NCBI GenBank assembly: GCA_963771715.1
Contig: CAVYUQ010000016.1
Span: 124,001-188,000 of the forward strand
DNA length: 64,000 bases
Origin: JACVRW01 sp963771715
GTDB taxonomy: Bacteria > Actinomycetota > Thermoleophilia > Solirubrobacterales > Thermoleophilaceae
Reading direction: 5' to 3'
The position numbers and the translations under genes were made by a program. The notes beneath the pieces were generated by a model. The model was not told the DNA's origin. It worked only from the letters and a program-made list of their open reading frames with translations, and did not search any database. Positions within the stretch are counted from its first letter, which is position 1; every line of letters starts with the position of its first letter. Shown here one piece after another: positions 29,108-38,118 of this stretch.

Positions 29108-31240
29108 CTAGCGGCGGACGAGCCTGAGGCGGATCGTCGTGGTCCTGCTGCTTCGCTGCCCGGCCGCGTTCCGCAGAGCCGCCTTCGCCTTCACGGCCAG
29201 CCTCCGCTTGCGCCTGAGCTGCCTCAGCGCGGGCCTCGAGAGCTTCACCTTCACCGTCGCCCGGCCTCTGCTGCCGATGCTGAAGGTCTTGCGCCCGACG
29301 GTCCTGACGCGTGCCGCCGTGATATTCGCGGTCAGCGTCAGCACGCCGCGCGTGCCGGCCGGGCCCCTGATCACCAGCGTGATCACGCCCCGGTTGCTGA
29401 CCTTCAGGCCGGCGAAGCTCGGCTTGCCCAGCGGCGGCGGTGGCGGCGGCTGGATCACCGGGTTCGGCAGCGCCAGCGCGGCGTCCATCGCGCCAACGGC
29501 ATCCACGGCGGCGCCGGTGACGGTCACGCCGGCCATGCCGGCCACCGGCTTCGCGCCGTTCATCAGCGCCTGCACGATCTGGGAGGGCGGCGCGCCCGGG
29601 TCCACCGCGCGGACCAGCGCTGCGACGCCGGCCGCGTGCGGAGCCGACATCGAGGTGCCCGAGATGGCCGTGTAGTCGCCGCCCTCGGCCGGGGCATCTT
29701 CCTCAATGGCGTTCGGATAGGAGGACCCGCGGCAGATCAGGTTGTAGTTGTCGACGTAGGCGCCGTCGCCGATCACGCTGTCGTCCGACCTGAACTTGAA
29801 GGTGGGCTTCACGTCGCTCTGACCGTCCGCGCCCGGTATGGCGAACTCGATGCGCTCGAAGGTGAACGGCGGGGTGGAGCCGGAGAACTCCGAGCCGAGG
29901 AGCGCGGTCCCTGCCTGGACACCGACGCCCACGGCATCCACGGGGTCGCCGTTTCCGTCGACGGCGTTCTCGACCCCGTTGAGCCTCAGGAAGAAGTCCA
30001 GACGGCAACCGCGCCTCGAGGCCAGGTTGACGGCGGTGTGCTGGAACGTCGAGTCCGTGAAGTTCTGGTAGTTCCCCCCGGGACTGTCAGTGGCCGACTC
30101 TCCGTCGATGCCGCCCCCGGCAAGGCCCCAAGTAGCCCCAGCACCTGAGGCGGTCCAACCGTCGCTGCCGGTCTGGAAGTTCTCGCCGAACACGGTGTCC
30201 CACGCGGGCTTCGCGCTCAGGATGTCCCCGGCGGGGGTGCCGCTCCCGTCGCCTCCGGGGGCGCCCACGTCGACCGTCGTCGCGCCGAAGTTCGAGAAGC
30301 TGGAGCGCTCCCCGGTCCGCGTCACGGACGCCACGCAGATCAGGTTGGGGTTCGGGAGCGTGCACGGCGTGGTGGGCGAGGCGTCGTTGTTGTTGTTCTC
30401 GTTCCCGGCCGCCGCCACCACGACCGCACCCCTCGTCTCGGCGAGCGCGATCGCGTCGCTCAGCGCCTGGTCGCCGCCGCCGGCCGGGCCGCCGAGGCTC
30501 AGGTTGATGACGCCGGCGCCGTTGTTCGCGGCGAATGCGATGCCGTCGGCGATCCCCGAGCTGCTGCCGCCGCCGTCTGCGTCCAGCGCGCGGATGGCCA
30601 TGATCTGCGCCTGCGGGGCCACCCCCGCCACGCCGATGCCGTTGTTCGCGACCGCGGCCGCGGTGCCGGCCACGTGCGAGCCGTGGAGGTTGAAGTCATC
30701 CGGGGTGGTGCCGGGATCGACGAAGTCGGCGCCGTTGATGCCGCCCGGGCCGATCCACAGGTTCGGCGCCAGGTCCGGATGCGTGAGGTCGACGCCCGTG
30801 TCCACGATGGCGATCACCTGGCCGCTGCCGAGCGAGCGGTCCCAGGCGGGAAGCACGCCGACGCCCGGCGTCGAGCCGAATCCCCACAGGTGGCCGAAGT
30901 GGGTGTCGTTCGGGGCGGCCGCGAGCGCGTGGTAGCGGTAGTTCGGCTGCGCGTAGGCCACGCCGGGCTGGTCCTCCAGGCGCGCGACCGCGTCGCGCAC
31001 CGAGCCCTCGAACTTCACGACCTGGGTCCGGGCCAGCCCGAGCGACTGCTCGAACGCGACGCCGGCGGCGCCGCGAGCCTCGCGCCGCTCGGACGCGTCC
31101 GTCCCGGCCGAATAGCGGACAAGTGCCTCTCCGGGCACGAAGCGCTGGCCGGACGTGCGCGGCTCGAAATCGGCGGTCGCGGTCGCCGGCACCGCCACGG
31201 CGAGGGCCAGAGCGAGCACGCCGATGAGCTTGCGGGCCAT
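29108..31240 (-). CDS. secreted subtilisin-like (S8) serine protease
   Basis: About 710 residues. The ATG at 31240 has GGAGG upstream. Signal peptide LIGVLALALAVAVPATATA is followed by an inhibitor-I9-like propeptide (EALVRYSAGTDASERREARG, GVAYAQPNYRYHA). The catalytic domain has Asp148 (AIVDTGVDLTHPDL), His187 (NLHGSHVAGTAAAV), the oxyanion asparagine region (VVVAAAGNENNNND) and Ser531 (ISGTSMSAPHAAG). About 200 residues are inserted between the Asn and Ser blocks and look like a beta-sandwich (GENFQTGSDGWTASG). The basic C-terminal domain (KPSFAGLKVSNRGVITLVIR) has no transmembrane segment. Predicted exported protease. Confidence 0.93.
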   Translation of the reverse strand: MARKLIGVLALALAVAVPATATADFEPRTSGQRFVPGEALVRYSAGTDASERREARGAAGVAFEQSLGLARTQVVKFEGSVRDAVARLEDQPGVAYAQPNYRYHALAAAPNDTHFGHLWGFGSTPGVGVLPAWDRSLGSGQVIAIVDTGVDLTHPDLAPNLWIGPGGINGADFVDPGTTPDDFNLHGSHVAGTAAAVANNGIGVAGVAPQAQIMAIRALDADGGGSSSGIADGIAFAANNGAGVINLSLGGPAGGGDQALSDAIALAETRGAVVVAAAGNENNNNDASPTTPCTLPNPNLICVASVTRTGERSSFSNFGATTVDVGAPGGDGSGTPAGDILSAKPAWDTVFGENFQTGSDGWTASGAGATWGLAGGGIDGESATDSPGGNYQNFTDSTFQHTAVNLASRRGCRLDFFLRLNGVENAVDGNGDPVDAVGVGVQAGTALLGSEFSGSTPPFTFERIEFAIPGADGQSDVKPTFKFRSDDSVIGDGAYVDNYNLICRGSSYPNAIEEDAPAEGGDYTAISGTSMSAPHAAGVAALVRAVDPGAPPSQIVQALMNGAKPVAGMAGVTVTGAAVDAVGAMDAALALPNPVIQPPPPPPLGKPSFAGLKVSNRGVITLVIRGPAGTRGVLTLTANITAARVRTVGRKTFSIGSRGRATVKVKLSRPALRQLRRKRRLAVKAKAALRNAAGQRSSRTTTIRLRLVRR

Positions 31241-31313
31241 CAAGCTGCCTCCAAGGTAAGACGGATTCGGCCTGAGCGCCAGTCCGGCGCCGAAACTTCT
31301 GCCGCGGGGCGCT

Positions 31314-32501
31314 CTATGCGTCCGCGTCCTGCTCGAGGCGCGCGCGCAGACTGGCGAGCCGCTCGTCCGCGGATGCCCCGTTCATCGCGTCGAGCATGTC
31401 CAGCAGCTCGCGGGCCAGGGCGGCGTCCGGATCGCCGGCGCGATAGGCCCGATCGCGGCCCGGCTGAGCGGGCGGCTCCTGCTCAGCGTCCCCGGCCACG
31501 ACCACGTCCACGTCGTCACGGCGCTTGGCGGAGTACTGGGCCTGGTCCGCCGCGCGCAGCAGCTCGCCGGGGCCGGTGTGCTTCCCTACCCGGGCCGCCA
31601 CGCCACAGGAGATCCGCTCGCTGCCGCGCGCGTCGAGCCCGCGCACCGCGTCGAGCGCCACCTGGTACGCGTCCTCGGCCGTGCCGGTGGGAAGCAGCAC
31701 GCAGAACTCGTCGCCGCCGAAGCGCCCGACGACGGCGTCCTCGTGGGGCGCGGCCGCCGCGACCAGCGCGTCCGCGGCGGCGCACAGGGCGCGGTCGCCG
31801 GCCTCGTGGCCGCCGGTGTCGTTGACCCGCTTCAGGTTGTCGATGTCGCAGAGGACCAGGGCCGGGATCCCGGGACCGGCGGGCGCAGCGCATGCCTCCT
31901 CGAGGGCGTTCTCGACCGCGCGCCGGCTGGCCACGCCGGTCAGCGAGTCGGTGTAGGCAAGCGCCTCGACCTGGGCGAACAGCTCGGCGCGGTGGATCGC
32001 GCCGACGAGCTGGTCGGCGATGGCGCGCAGGAAGCCCGCGTCCTTCTCCGACAGGCGCGGCTGGCCAGGAGCGGTGAACACCTCGAGCTCACCCCATGCC
32101 TTGCCCTCGAGGACCATCGAGACCGAGAGGCACGCCTCCTTGCCGAGCTCGACGAGCAGGTCGCGGAGCGCCTTGTCGGTGTTGGGATCGTCCACGGCCG
32201 CGACCGAGAAGTGCGCCCCGTCCATCAACCGGGTGAGTGTCGGGTAGTCCTCCACCGAGTAGGTCTCGTCCTCCGGGAAGCGCTCTTCCAGCGGGCTCAC
32301 ATCCCCGACGTTGACGAGCGTCCGCAGGATGCCCTCCTCCTCGTACCAGCGGCTGATCGACAGCGAGGCGGCGCCCACGGCCTCGAGCGCGCGCTCGCCG
32401 GCCAGCTCGAGGACCTGCTCGAGTCGGTGCGCGCCGGCCGCGACCGCGGCGACGTCAATTAGGGCGCGGAGCTGCGCCTCGGCAAAATTCCCGCTTTCCA
32501 T
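31314..32501 (-). CDS. GAF-GGDEF diguanylate cyclase
   Basis: 395 residues. The N-terminal GAF-like sensor domain (LEQVLELAGERALEAVGAAS, ACLSVSMVLEGKAWGELEVF, GFLRAIADQLVGAIHRAELF) is followed by a GGDEF domain (LAYTDSLTGVASRRAVENAL, LVLCDIDNLKRVNDTGGHEA). The active site is intact: VGRFGGDEFCVLLP. An RxxD inhibitory site five residues upstream of GGDEF is not present. A charged C-terminal helix follows (ARELLDMLDAMNG). The protein should make cyclic di-GMP in response to an unknown cytosolic signal. It lies alone between the glycosyltransferase and protease genes. Confidence 0.92.
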   Translation of the reverse strand: MESGNFAEAQLRALIDVAAVAAGAHRLEQVLELAGERALEAVGAASLSISRWYEEEGILRTLVNVGDVSPLEERFPEDETYSVEDYPTLTRLMDGAHFSVAAVDDPNTDKALRDLLVELGKEACLSVSMVLEGKAWGELEVFTAPGQPRLSEKDAGFLRAIADQLVGAIHRAELFAQVEALAYTDSLTGVASRRAVENALEEACAAPAGPGIPALVLCDIDNLKRVNDTGGHEAGDRALCAAADALVAAAAPHEDAVVGRFGGDEFCVLLPTGTAEDAYQVALDAVRGLDARGSERISCGVAARVGKHTGPGELLRAADQAQYSAKRRDDVDVVVAGDAEQEPPAQPGRDRAYRAGDPDAALARELLDMLDAMNGASADERLASLRARLEQDADA

Positions 32502-32526
32502 GGGCTTCTAGGGACTTTTCGTCATC

Positions 32527-32559
32527 CCGAGGCCCTAATCTGGAAGCTTTAGGCCTCGG
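32527..32559. terminator. hairpin at the 3' end of the glycosyltransferase/flippase gene
   Basis: Arms CCGAGGCC(C)TAA (32527-32538) and TTAGGCCTCGG (32549-32559) pair over 11 bases with one bulge. The hairpin includes the stop codon of the upstream minus-strand gene and lies 25 bases before the diguanylate cyclase start. The T-run of an intrinsic terminator is missing, so it may act as a mRNA 3' stabiliser or a weak terminator. Confidence 0.4.
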
Positions 32560-34885
32560 CTTCCGCCGCCTCGCCGCGCCGTGCGGCGTGCCCCAGCTGG
32601 ACGGGCGCGGCGTGCAGCGCCCTCAGGCGCAGGTCGCGCCAGGTCATGCCCTCGCGCACGAGCGCGGGCATCCCCATCGCCACGGCGGTCGCGATCTCGA
32701 CGGCCTGGAGGATTATCCCGTAGGCCAGCGCGTCGGTCTTCCCGACCCCGTAGGCCGACAGGACGGCGACGCAGGCCGCCTGGAAGACGCCGAGGTTCGA
32801 GGGAGTCGCGGGGAGCGCGGCGGTCACGTTCACGGCGAACAGCACCGCCGCGGCGGCGCCGAGGCCGGCCTTGTCGTCGAGCCCGAGCGCCACGAGCAGC
32901 ACGTAGCACGCGAGCCACTGGATCGCCCACGCCGTGAGCTGCATCACGACCGCCCACGAGCCGAGCTTGGGCCTGCGGAAGACCTGGAGGCCGGTGCGCA
33001 CTCGCACCATCGCGCCGCGCGCCACAGCGGCGGCCTGCTGGACGCGCTGGAAGCGGCTGGGCTTGCCGCGGCGCAGCAGCCACGGCGTCGCTATGACGAG
33101 CGCGAGCACCACCACCGGGGCGATCGTGGCCACGACGAGCGCGTCCTCGTTCCCCTGGAAGAGGCCGACCGTGTGGAACATCACCGCCCCGAGCACGACG
33201 AGCGCGAGGATGTTGAGCAGGGTCTGCGAGACGAGCGTGCCGAGCACGATCGGGAAGCGGTCGCGCACCCGGCCCACGCGCCTCGCGAGGATCAGCGCGC
33301 GCGATGGCTCGCCGAGCCGCGCCGGCAGCGTCGCGGACATCAGCACCCCGATCATGGTCGCGCGGGCCGCGTCGCGGCGGCGCACGCGCGTGCCGGGCAG
33401 GGCCGCGCGCAGGATGGCGTGCCAGGCCTCCGCGCGGACCAGCATCGACGTGCACATCAGCGCGAACGCCACCAGCACCCAAACCGGGGTGGCGGCCACG
33501 ATCGCGCGCCCGATCGACTCGATGCCCAGCCGCTGAAGCGCCAGCGCCGCCAGGCCGGCGCCGGCGACGACGCCCGCCGCGACCAGCACCCGCCGCGCGC
33601 GTGCGCGCCACCCGGCGGCGCCCGGCCGCCGGGTTCTTCGGCTCGAGCGAGGGAAGGCGCCGCGGGCCGACGCGCGGGCCGGGCTCGGCCGGAGCCACGC
33701 CGGCGCGCCGCGCGACCCGCGCCATGCGGCCCTCGCGGCTCGGGCACGCGGAGCGCCTCCTCGTAGACCTCCTCGACTTCGCGGGCAACGTTCGGCCACG
33801 CGAAGCGCTCGGCGCTCTCGCGCGCCGCCTCGGCCATCCGCGACCGCCTGGCCGGGTCGGACGCGAGCTCCAGGAGCGTCTCGCCCAGCGCGACAGCGTC
33901 GCCGGCCGGAACCAGCACGCTGTCGCGGCCGTCCTGCACCACGTCGCGGTAGCCGGCGATGTCGGAGGCCACGACCGGCGTTCCCGACGCGAAGGCCTCC
34001 GTAAGGACCATGCCGAAGCTCTCGCCGCCGAGCGACGGCGCGCAGAGCAGGTCGGCCTCGCCCAGCAGCCGCCACTTGTGGGCGTCGTCCACCTGGCCGG
34101 CGATCTCGATGCCCTCCGGGTCGAGCAGCAGCGGCTCGACCTCGTCGGCGGTGGGGCCCGCGACGGTGAGCCGCGCCGGCACGCCCACGCCGCGCAGCGC
34201 CTCGAACGCGCGCAGCAGGACGGGCAGGCCCTTGCGCTCCTCGGCGCGCCCGACGAAGACGATGCGCAGCTCGTCGTGAGGGCGGGCGCCGTCGGGGCTG
34301 GCGGCGGACAGGTCCACCCCGTTCGGCACGATCCGGTAGCGGCCGCCGTAGTAGCGCTGCGCGGTCCACAGCGCGGCCTCCGAGACCGCGATCCGCGCGC
34401 TCAGCTTCGAGTACAGCCGCCGCGCGCCGAACACGTTCGCGGTGACGCGGCTCACGATCCCGTTGGTCGTGTAGGTGTGGAACGTGCCGACCACCGGCAC
34501 GCGCGCGGCCTCGGTCGCGTACCAGGAGGCGTAGGGCGCGTTCGGCTCGTGCACGTGCACGAGGTCGTAGCCCCCGTGGCGCAGCTCGCGGCCCACTACT
34601 GCCGACCGTCTCCGGGAACGCCGCCAGGTTCGAGACAGCGCCGTTCATGGGAAAGCCGAGCGTGCGGCCGAGCGGCACCACGTGATCGGGCAGGGGCCGC
34701 TGCTGCGGGCGGGCGCCGCGGTGGGTTACACGTGCCAGACGGTCATCGGGGTCGTAGGGCGCCAGCAGCCGGACATCGTGGCCCAGCCCGGACAGCTCAT
34801 GGGCCAGAGCTTCCACATGGCGCCCGACTCCGCCTGGATACGTGTACGAGTAAGGCGACACGAGCGCTACACGCACGGGGGCCAT
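32549..34885 (-). CDS. GT4 glycosyltransferase apparently fused to a flippase-like (UPF0104) membrane domain, frame broken
   Basis: ATG at 34885 starts VRVALVSPYSYTYPGGVGRH, the GT4/GT-B N-terminus. After a break near 34600 the frame continues GYDLVHVHEPNAPYASWYAT, VVGTFHTYTTNGIVSRV, RIVFVGRAEERKGLPVLLRA and the donor-site GGESFGMVLTEAFASGTPVV. Shifts near 33745 and 33630 then join a linker (RMARVARRAGVAPAEPGPRV) to a multi-helix domain of the lysylphosphatidylglycerol-synthase/AglD type (LSQTLL-like helices, SATLPARLGEPSRALILARR, NVTAALPATPSNLGVFQAAC). No start codon with a ribosome site was found at the join, so one fused protein of about 778 residues is favoured. It could make and move a glycolipid such as a PI-mannoside. 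Confidence 0.75.
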   Translation of the reverse strand: MAPVRVALVSPYSYTYPGGVGRHVEALAHELSGLGHDVRLLAPYDPDDRLARVTHRGARPQQRPLPDHVVPLGRTLGFPMNGAVSNLAAFPETVGSSGPRAAPRGLRPRARARAERALRLLVRDRGRARAGGRHVPHLHDQRDREPRHRERVRRAAAVLEAERADRGLGGRAVDRAALLRRPLPDRAERGGPVRRQPRRRPPSRRAAHRLRRARRGAQGPARPAARVRGAARRGRAGAAHRRGPHRRRGRAAAARPGGHRDRRPGGRRPQVAAAGRGRPALRAVARRRELRHGPYGGLRVGNAGRGLRHRRLPRRGAGRPRQRAGSGRRRCRAGRDAPGARVRPGQAVADGRGGARERRALRVAERCPRSRGGLRGGAPRARAARAAWRGSRGAPAWLRPSPARASARGAFPRSSRRTRRPGAAGWRARARRVLVAAGVVAGAGLAALALQRLGIESIGRAIVAATPVWVLVAFALMCTSMLVRAEAWHAILRAALPGTRVRRRDAARATMIGVLMSATLPARLGEPSRALILARRVGRVRDRFPIVLGTLVSQTLLNILALVVLGAVMFHTVGLFQGNEDALVVATIAPVVVLALVIATPWLLRRGKPSRFQRVQQAAAVARGAMVRVRTGLQVFRRPKLGSWAVVMQLTAWAIQWLACYVLLVALGLDDKAGLGAAAAVLFAVNVTAALPATPSNLGVFQAACVAVLSAYGVGKTDALAYGIILQAVEIATAVAMGMPALVREGMTWRDLRLRALHAAPVQLGHAARRGEAAEAEA

Positions 34886-34907
34886 CCTATCGGCCAGACT
34901 TAGGCAC

Positions 34908-35607
34908 GTGGCCGAACCGCGCAACTACGTCAAATACACGTTCCTGAAGGTCGACCCGGCCTGGCGCCGCCGCTCGGGCGACGAGCGCGCCGCCGACAAG
35001 CGCGAGTTCGCCGCGGCATGCAGGGACTTCGCGGAGGACCACTACCTGCGCGCCTACTCGCTGGTGGGCACGCGAGGCGACTGCGACCTGATGGTGCGTG
35101 CGATCGCCCGCACGCTCGACCCGATCCACGAGCTGCACGTCCTGCTCAACCAGAGCGGGCTGATGCGCTACGCCGAGATCGCAGCACTCCTACCTCGCGA
35201 TGACGAAGGAGTCGCCCTACTCCGACGAGCCGGACAAGCCGCTCGGGCCGCGCGCCGGGGCCGACTCGAAGTACTTGATCGTCTACCCGATGTGGAAGAA
35301 GCGCGAGTGGTACAGGCTGCCGGCCGAGGAGCGCATGCGCGTGATGCGGGAGCACATCGACGTGGCCCGCCGCTTCACGAGCATCGAGACGAACACCGCC
35401 TACTCCTTCGGGCTCGACGACCAGGAGTTCGTCGTGGCCTTCGACGCGGACGACCCGGCCGAGTTCCTCGACCTCGTGCACGAGCTGCGCGCCACCGAGT
35501 CGAGCACCTACACGGAGTCGGAGACGCCGATCTTCACCTGCATCCGCCTGTCGGTCGAGCGTGCCTTGGACGCGTTGGACGGCGAGGCGGTCAGGGCGCC
35601 GGCGTAG
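34908..35607 (+). CDS. chlorite dismutase-family heme protein (HemQ-like), one frame break
   Basis: GTG 34908 starts EPRNYVKYTFLKVDPAWRRR. The ferredoxin-like fold halves are joined by a shift near 35185 into MTKESPYSDEPDKPLGPRAG. The C-terminal half carries the family signature: YLIVYPMWKKREWYRLPAEE, the conserved Glu-His (VMREHIDVARRF), YSFGLDDQEFVVAFDADDP and SSTYTESETPIFTC. The histidine would be the proximal heme ligand. Family members in actinobacteria are mostly coproheme decarboxylases of heme synthesis. True chlorite dismutase activity is unlikely but was not tested. It diverges from the glycosyltransferase by 22 bases. Confidence 0.83.
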
Positions 35608-36997
35608 CGTCCTTCGCCGCCTCGAGCAGCTCCTCGAACGAGCACAGCTTCACGCGCGGGCGGCCGTGCGGCTCGCCGGCCTCGCGCTCGACGCGGTCCA
35701 CGGCCTGCCAGCCGGCGTAGCTGACCGCGTCCGGCTGGCGCTCCGCGAGCAGGGCCTCCATGCGAGTCGCGGTCGGGGTCGCCCGGGGCCCCGAGGCGCT
35801 CGGCGTCGAGGTCCCCGAGCAGCGTGTTCACCGTCTCCTGGGCGTCGCGCTTGTTCGTGCCGATGATCCCCGTGGGCCCGCGCTTGATCCAGCCGACGGC
35901 GTACTCGCCCGTGCGGCCGGCGATCCGGCCGCCCTCGTTCGGGATCGTGCAGCGGCGTCTCGTCGAACGGCACGCCCGGGATCTCGGTGCCGCGGTAGCC
36001 GATCGAGCGGAACACGAGCCCGCAGTCGAGCTCCTCGGTCATGTCGGTGGGCCGCGGGCCGCAGCGAGCCGTCGTCGCCCTCGACGAGCTCGTTGTGGAC
36101 GAAGCGGATGCCCTCGACGCGCTCGCGTGCCGAGGATCTCGACCGGCGAGACGAGGAAGCGGAGCACGATGCGGCGCCGCTTGCCGAGCGGCTCGCGCGC
36201 GGCGTAGCCGCTGAGGATGTCCACGTTCTTCTTCGCGGTGGTGTGCGCGGCGTCGCTCTCGATGAACGCCTTCGAGAGCGGGTCGAGCTCGGCGTCGCCG
36301 GGGTCGACGAACACGTCGGCGTCGGTCATGTCGCCGAGCTCGAGCAGCTCGGGGTTCGTGAACGCGGCCTGGGCGGGGCCGCGGCGGCCGAGCACGACGA
36401 TCTCCCTGACGTTCGACTCGGCGAGGACCTCGAGCGCGTGGTCGGCCACGTCGGTCTGCGGCGAGCTCGTCGCGGGTGAGGGCGAGCATCCGGGCGACGT
36501 CGGTGGCCACGTTGCCGTTGCCCACGACGATCGCCCGCTCCGCGCGTCAGGTCGAACTCGAGCTCGCGGTAGTCCGGGTGGCCGTTGTACCAGGCGACGA
36601 ACTCGGTGGCGGCCCAGCTGCCGGGCAGGTCCTCGCCCGGGATGCCCATGCGGCGGTCGGTCTGGGCGCCCACGGCGTAGATCACCGCGTGGTAGCGGTC
36701 GGTCAGGTCGTCGCGGGAGAGGTCGCGGCCGAGCTCGACGTTGCCGTAGAAGCGGAACTCGGGGTGCTCGGCGGTCTTCTCGTAGACGCGGCTGACCGCC
36801 TTGATGTTGGGGTGGTCGGGCGCGACGCCCGCGCGAACGAGGCCCCAGGGGGTCGGGAGGCGGTCGAACATGTCGACCTGCACGCTGAGGTCAGGGTGCG
36901 ACTTGCACTTCAGCAGGTGCCCGGCCGCGTAGAACCCGGCCGGCCCTGAGCCGACGATCGCGACCCGCAGCGGATGCTCGGTTGTGCCGATTGCCAT
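35591..36997 (-). CDS. fprA: FprA-type NADPH-ferredoxin reductase, several frame breaks
   Basis: The N-terminal 155 residues are clean: FAD motif RVAIVGSGPAGFYAAGHLLK, the LPTPWGLVRAGVAPDHPNIK motif of adrenodoxin-reductase-type enzymes, FYGNVELGRDLSRDDL and YAVGAQTDRRMGIPGEDLPG. The NADPH site (VVGNGNVATDVARML) follows after a shift near 36545. At least four further shifts (about 36460, 36125, 36050, 35950, 35770) are needed to reach the usual C-terminus (RVKLCSFEELLEAAKDATPA). The enzyme supplies electrons from NADPH to ferredoxins. Break density is the highest in the window. Conserved motifs persist in every piece, so errors are likelier than decay. Its last 17 bases overlap the convergent HemQ-like gene. 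Confidence 0.82.
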
Positions 36998-37032
36998 GCG
37001 AGCCCACGAGTGTAGGCATCGCGCGAGCGGTG

Positions 37033-38118
37033 CTAGGCGGCAGGCTCGGGCGCGTCGTCCGAGGAGTCGTCCTCGGGAGCGCCGCCCATCACGAGGTCGA
37101 TGGCGGACACGGTCTCGACCGACTTCACCGTGACCTCCTCGTCCGACTCCTCGTCGGCGGGGGCCTCGACCTCCGCCTCCGGCTCGGCGTGAGCGGCGGC
37201 GACGTCGCGCGCGAGCTCCTCGAGCGACGGCGAGGTGATCTCCGGAAGGAGCTCCTCCTCGGCAGGCTCGACCTCGACGACGGGCGCCTCGTCGGCATCC
37301 GGCTCCTCGACCTCGGCCACGACCGGCTCGTCCTCGACGACCGGCTCGTCCTCAGACCACCGGCTCCATCGACGGGCTCGTCCTCGACCGGCTCCTCGAC
37401 CTCGACCACGACCGGCTCGGCCTCGACGACCGGCTCCTCGACCCCCTCGACCTCGGGGGCCTCGGGTCCGGCGATGTCGGCGAGCGTCTCCGGCTGCGCC
37501 CGCGGCGGCAGCGTGAAGGTGTCCTCGACCTCGACCTCGGCCTCGGCCTCGTCGAGCTCGGCCACGTCGGACGAGCTCATCGCGGGGGCCGGCACGGTGG
37601 CCGGCGCCGAGGCGTCGACCACGATCGTCCCGGCGGCGAGGTCGCCGATGCGCTGGCGGCGCTGGCCGGTGACGATCAGCGCGGCGCACGACGGTCACGC
37701 CGTCGACCACGCGCAGGACCGTCCGCACGGCGATCTCGCGCATCCCGGCCGGACGGCCGTCTGCGCGCACCACGCGGAGCTTCATGAGCTTCTTGCCGAC
37801 GGTCTGCCCGCCGCCGGACTCGAGAGCGAAGTAGTAGTAGAGCGCCCAGCCCAGGATCACGGCGCCGAGCGCCCCCTGGACGTCGCTGCGGTCGCCCGAC
37901 AGCGCGTCGCCCGCGAACAACACGACGGCGGCGCCGAGGGCGACGATGACGAGGTCCACGACGCCGGCAAGGACGCGGCGGTTGTCGAGCTGTGGGACCG
38001 AGAGACTGAGGATGCCTGTGCGATCGCGTTCATCACCCCCACCATCGGCACCGCGCGAGCGGAAATTGAGCCTTGAGGCATCATCTCCAGGCGTGGAGCG
38101 GATCGCCGTCATCGACAT
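37033..38118 (-). CDS. RDD-family membrane protein with long acidic tail, frame broken
   Basis: The RDD domain is recognisable: RRVLAGVVDLVIVALGAAVV, ALGAVILGWALYYYFALESG, GQTVGKKLMKLRVVRADGRP, then after a shift near 37695 the motif GQRRQRIGDLAAGTIVVDAS. A low-complexity tail of about 200 residues rich in Glu, Val, Pro and Asp follows (many EDEPVV-like repeats; a second shift near 37360). RDD proteins are poorly understood and some act in Na+/H+ exchange. The far start at 38118 overlaps the divergent ppx start by 26 bases. A shorter start around 38030 is equally likely. Confidence 0.75.
   Translation of the reverse strand: MSMTAIRSTPGDDASRLNFRSRGADGGGDERDRTGILSLSVPQLDNRRVLAGVVDLVIVALGAAVVLFAGDALSGDRSDVQGALGAVILGWALYYYFALESGGGQTVGKKLMKLRVVRADGRPAGMREIAVRTVLRVVDGVTVVRRADRHRPAPPAHRRPRRRDDRGRRLGAGHRAGPRDELVRRGRARRGRGRGRGRGHLHAAAAGAAGDARRHRRTRGPRGRGGRGAGRRGRAGRGRGRGAGRGRARRWSRWSEDEPVVEDEPVVAEVEEPDADEAPVVEVEPAEEELLPEITSPSLEELARDVAAAHAEPEAEVEAPADEESDEEVTVKSVETVSAIDLVMGGAPEDDSSDDAPEPAA

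Noticed and set aside
34908..35607. True chlorite dismutase for perchlorate respiration
   Set aside because: No perchlorate reductase genes nearby; actinobacterial relatives are mostly heme-synthesis HemQ proteins.
37240..37620. Tandem repeats in the RDD tail as a CRISPR or VNTR array
   Set aside because: Irregular Glu/Val/Pro codon repeats encoding a low-complexity tail; no uniform spacers.
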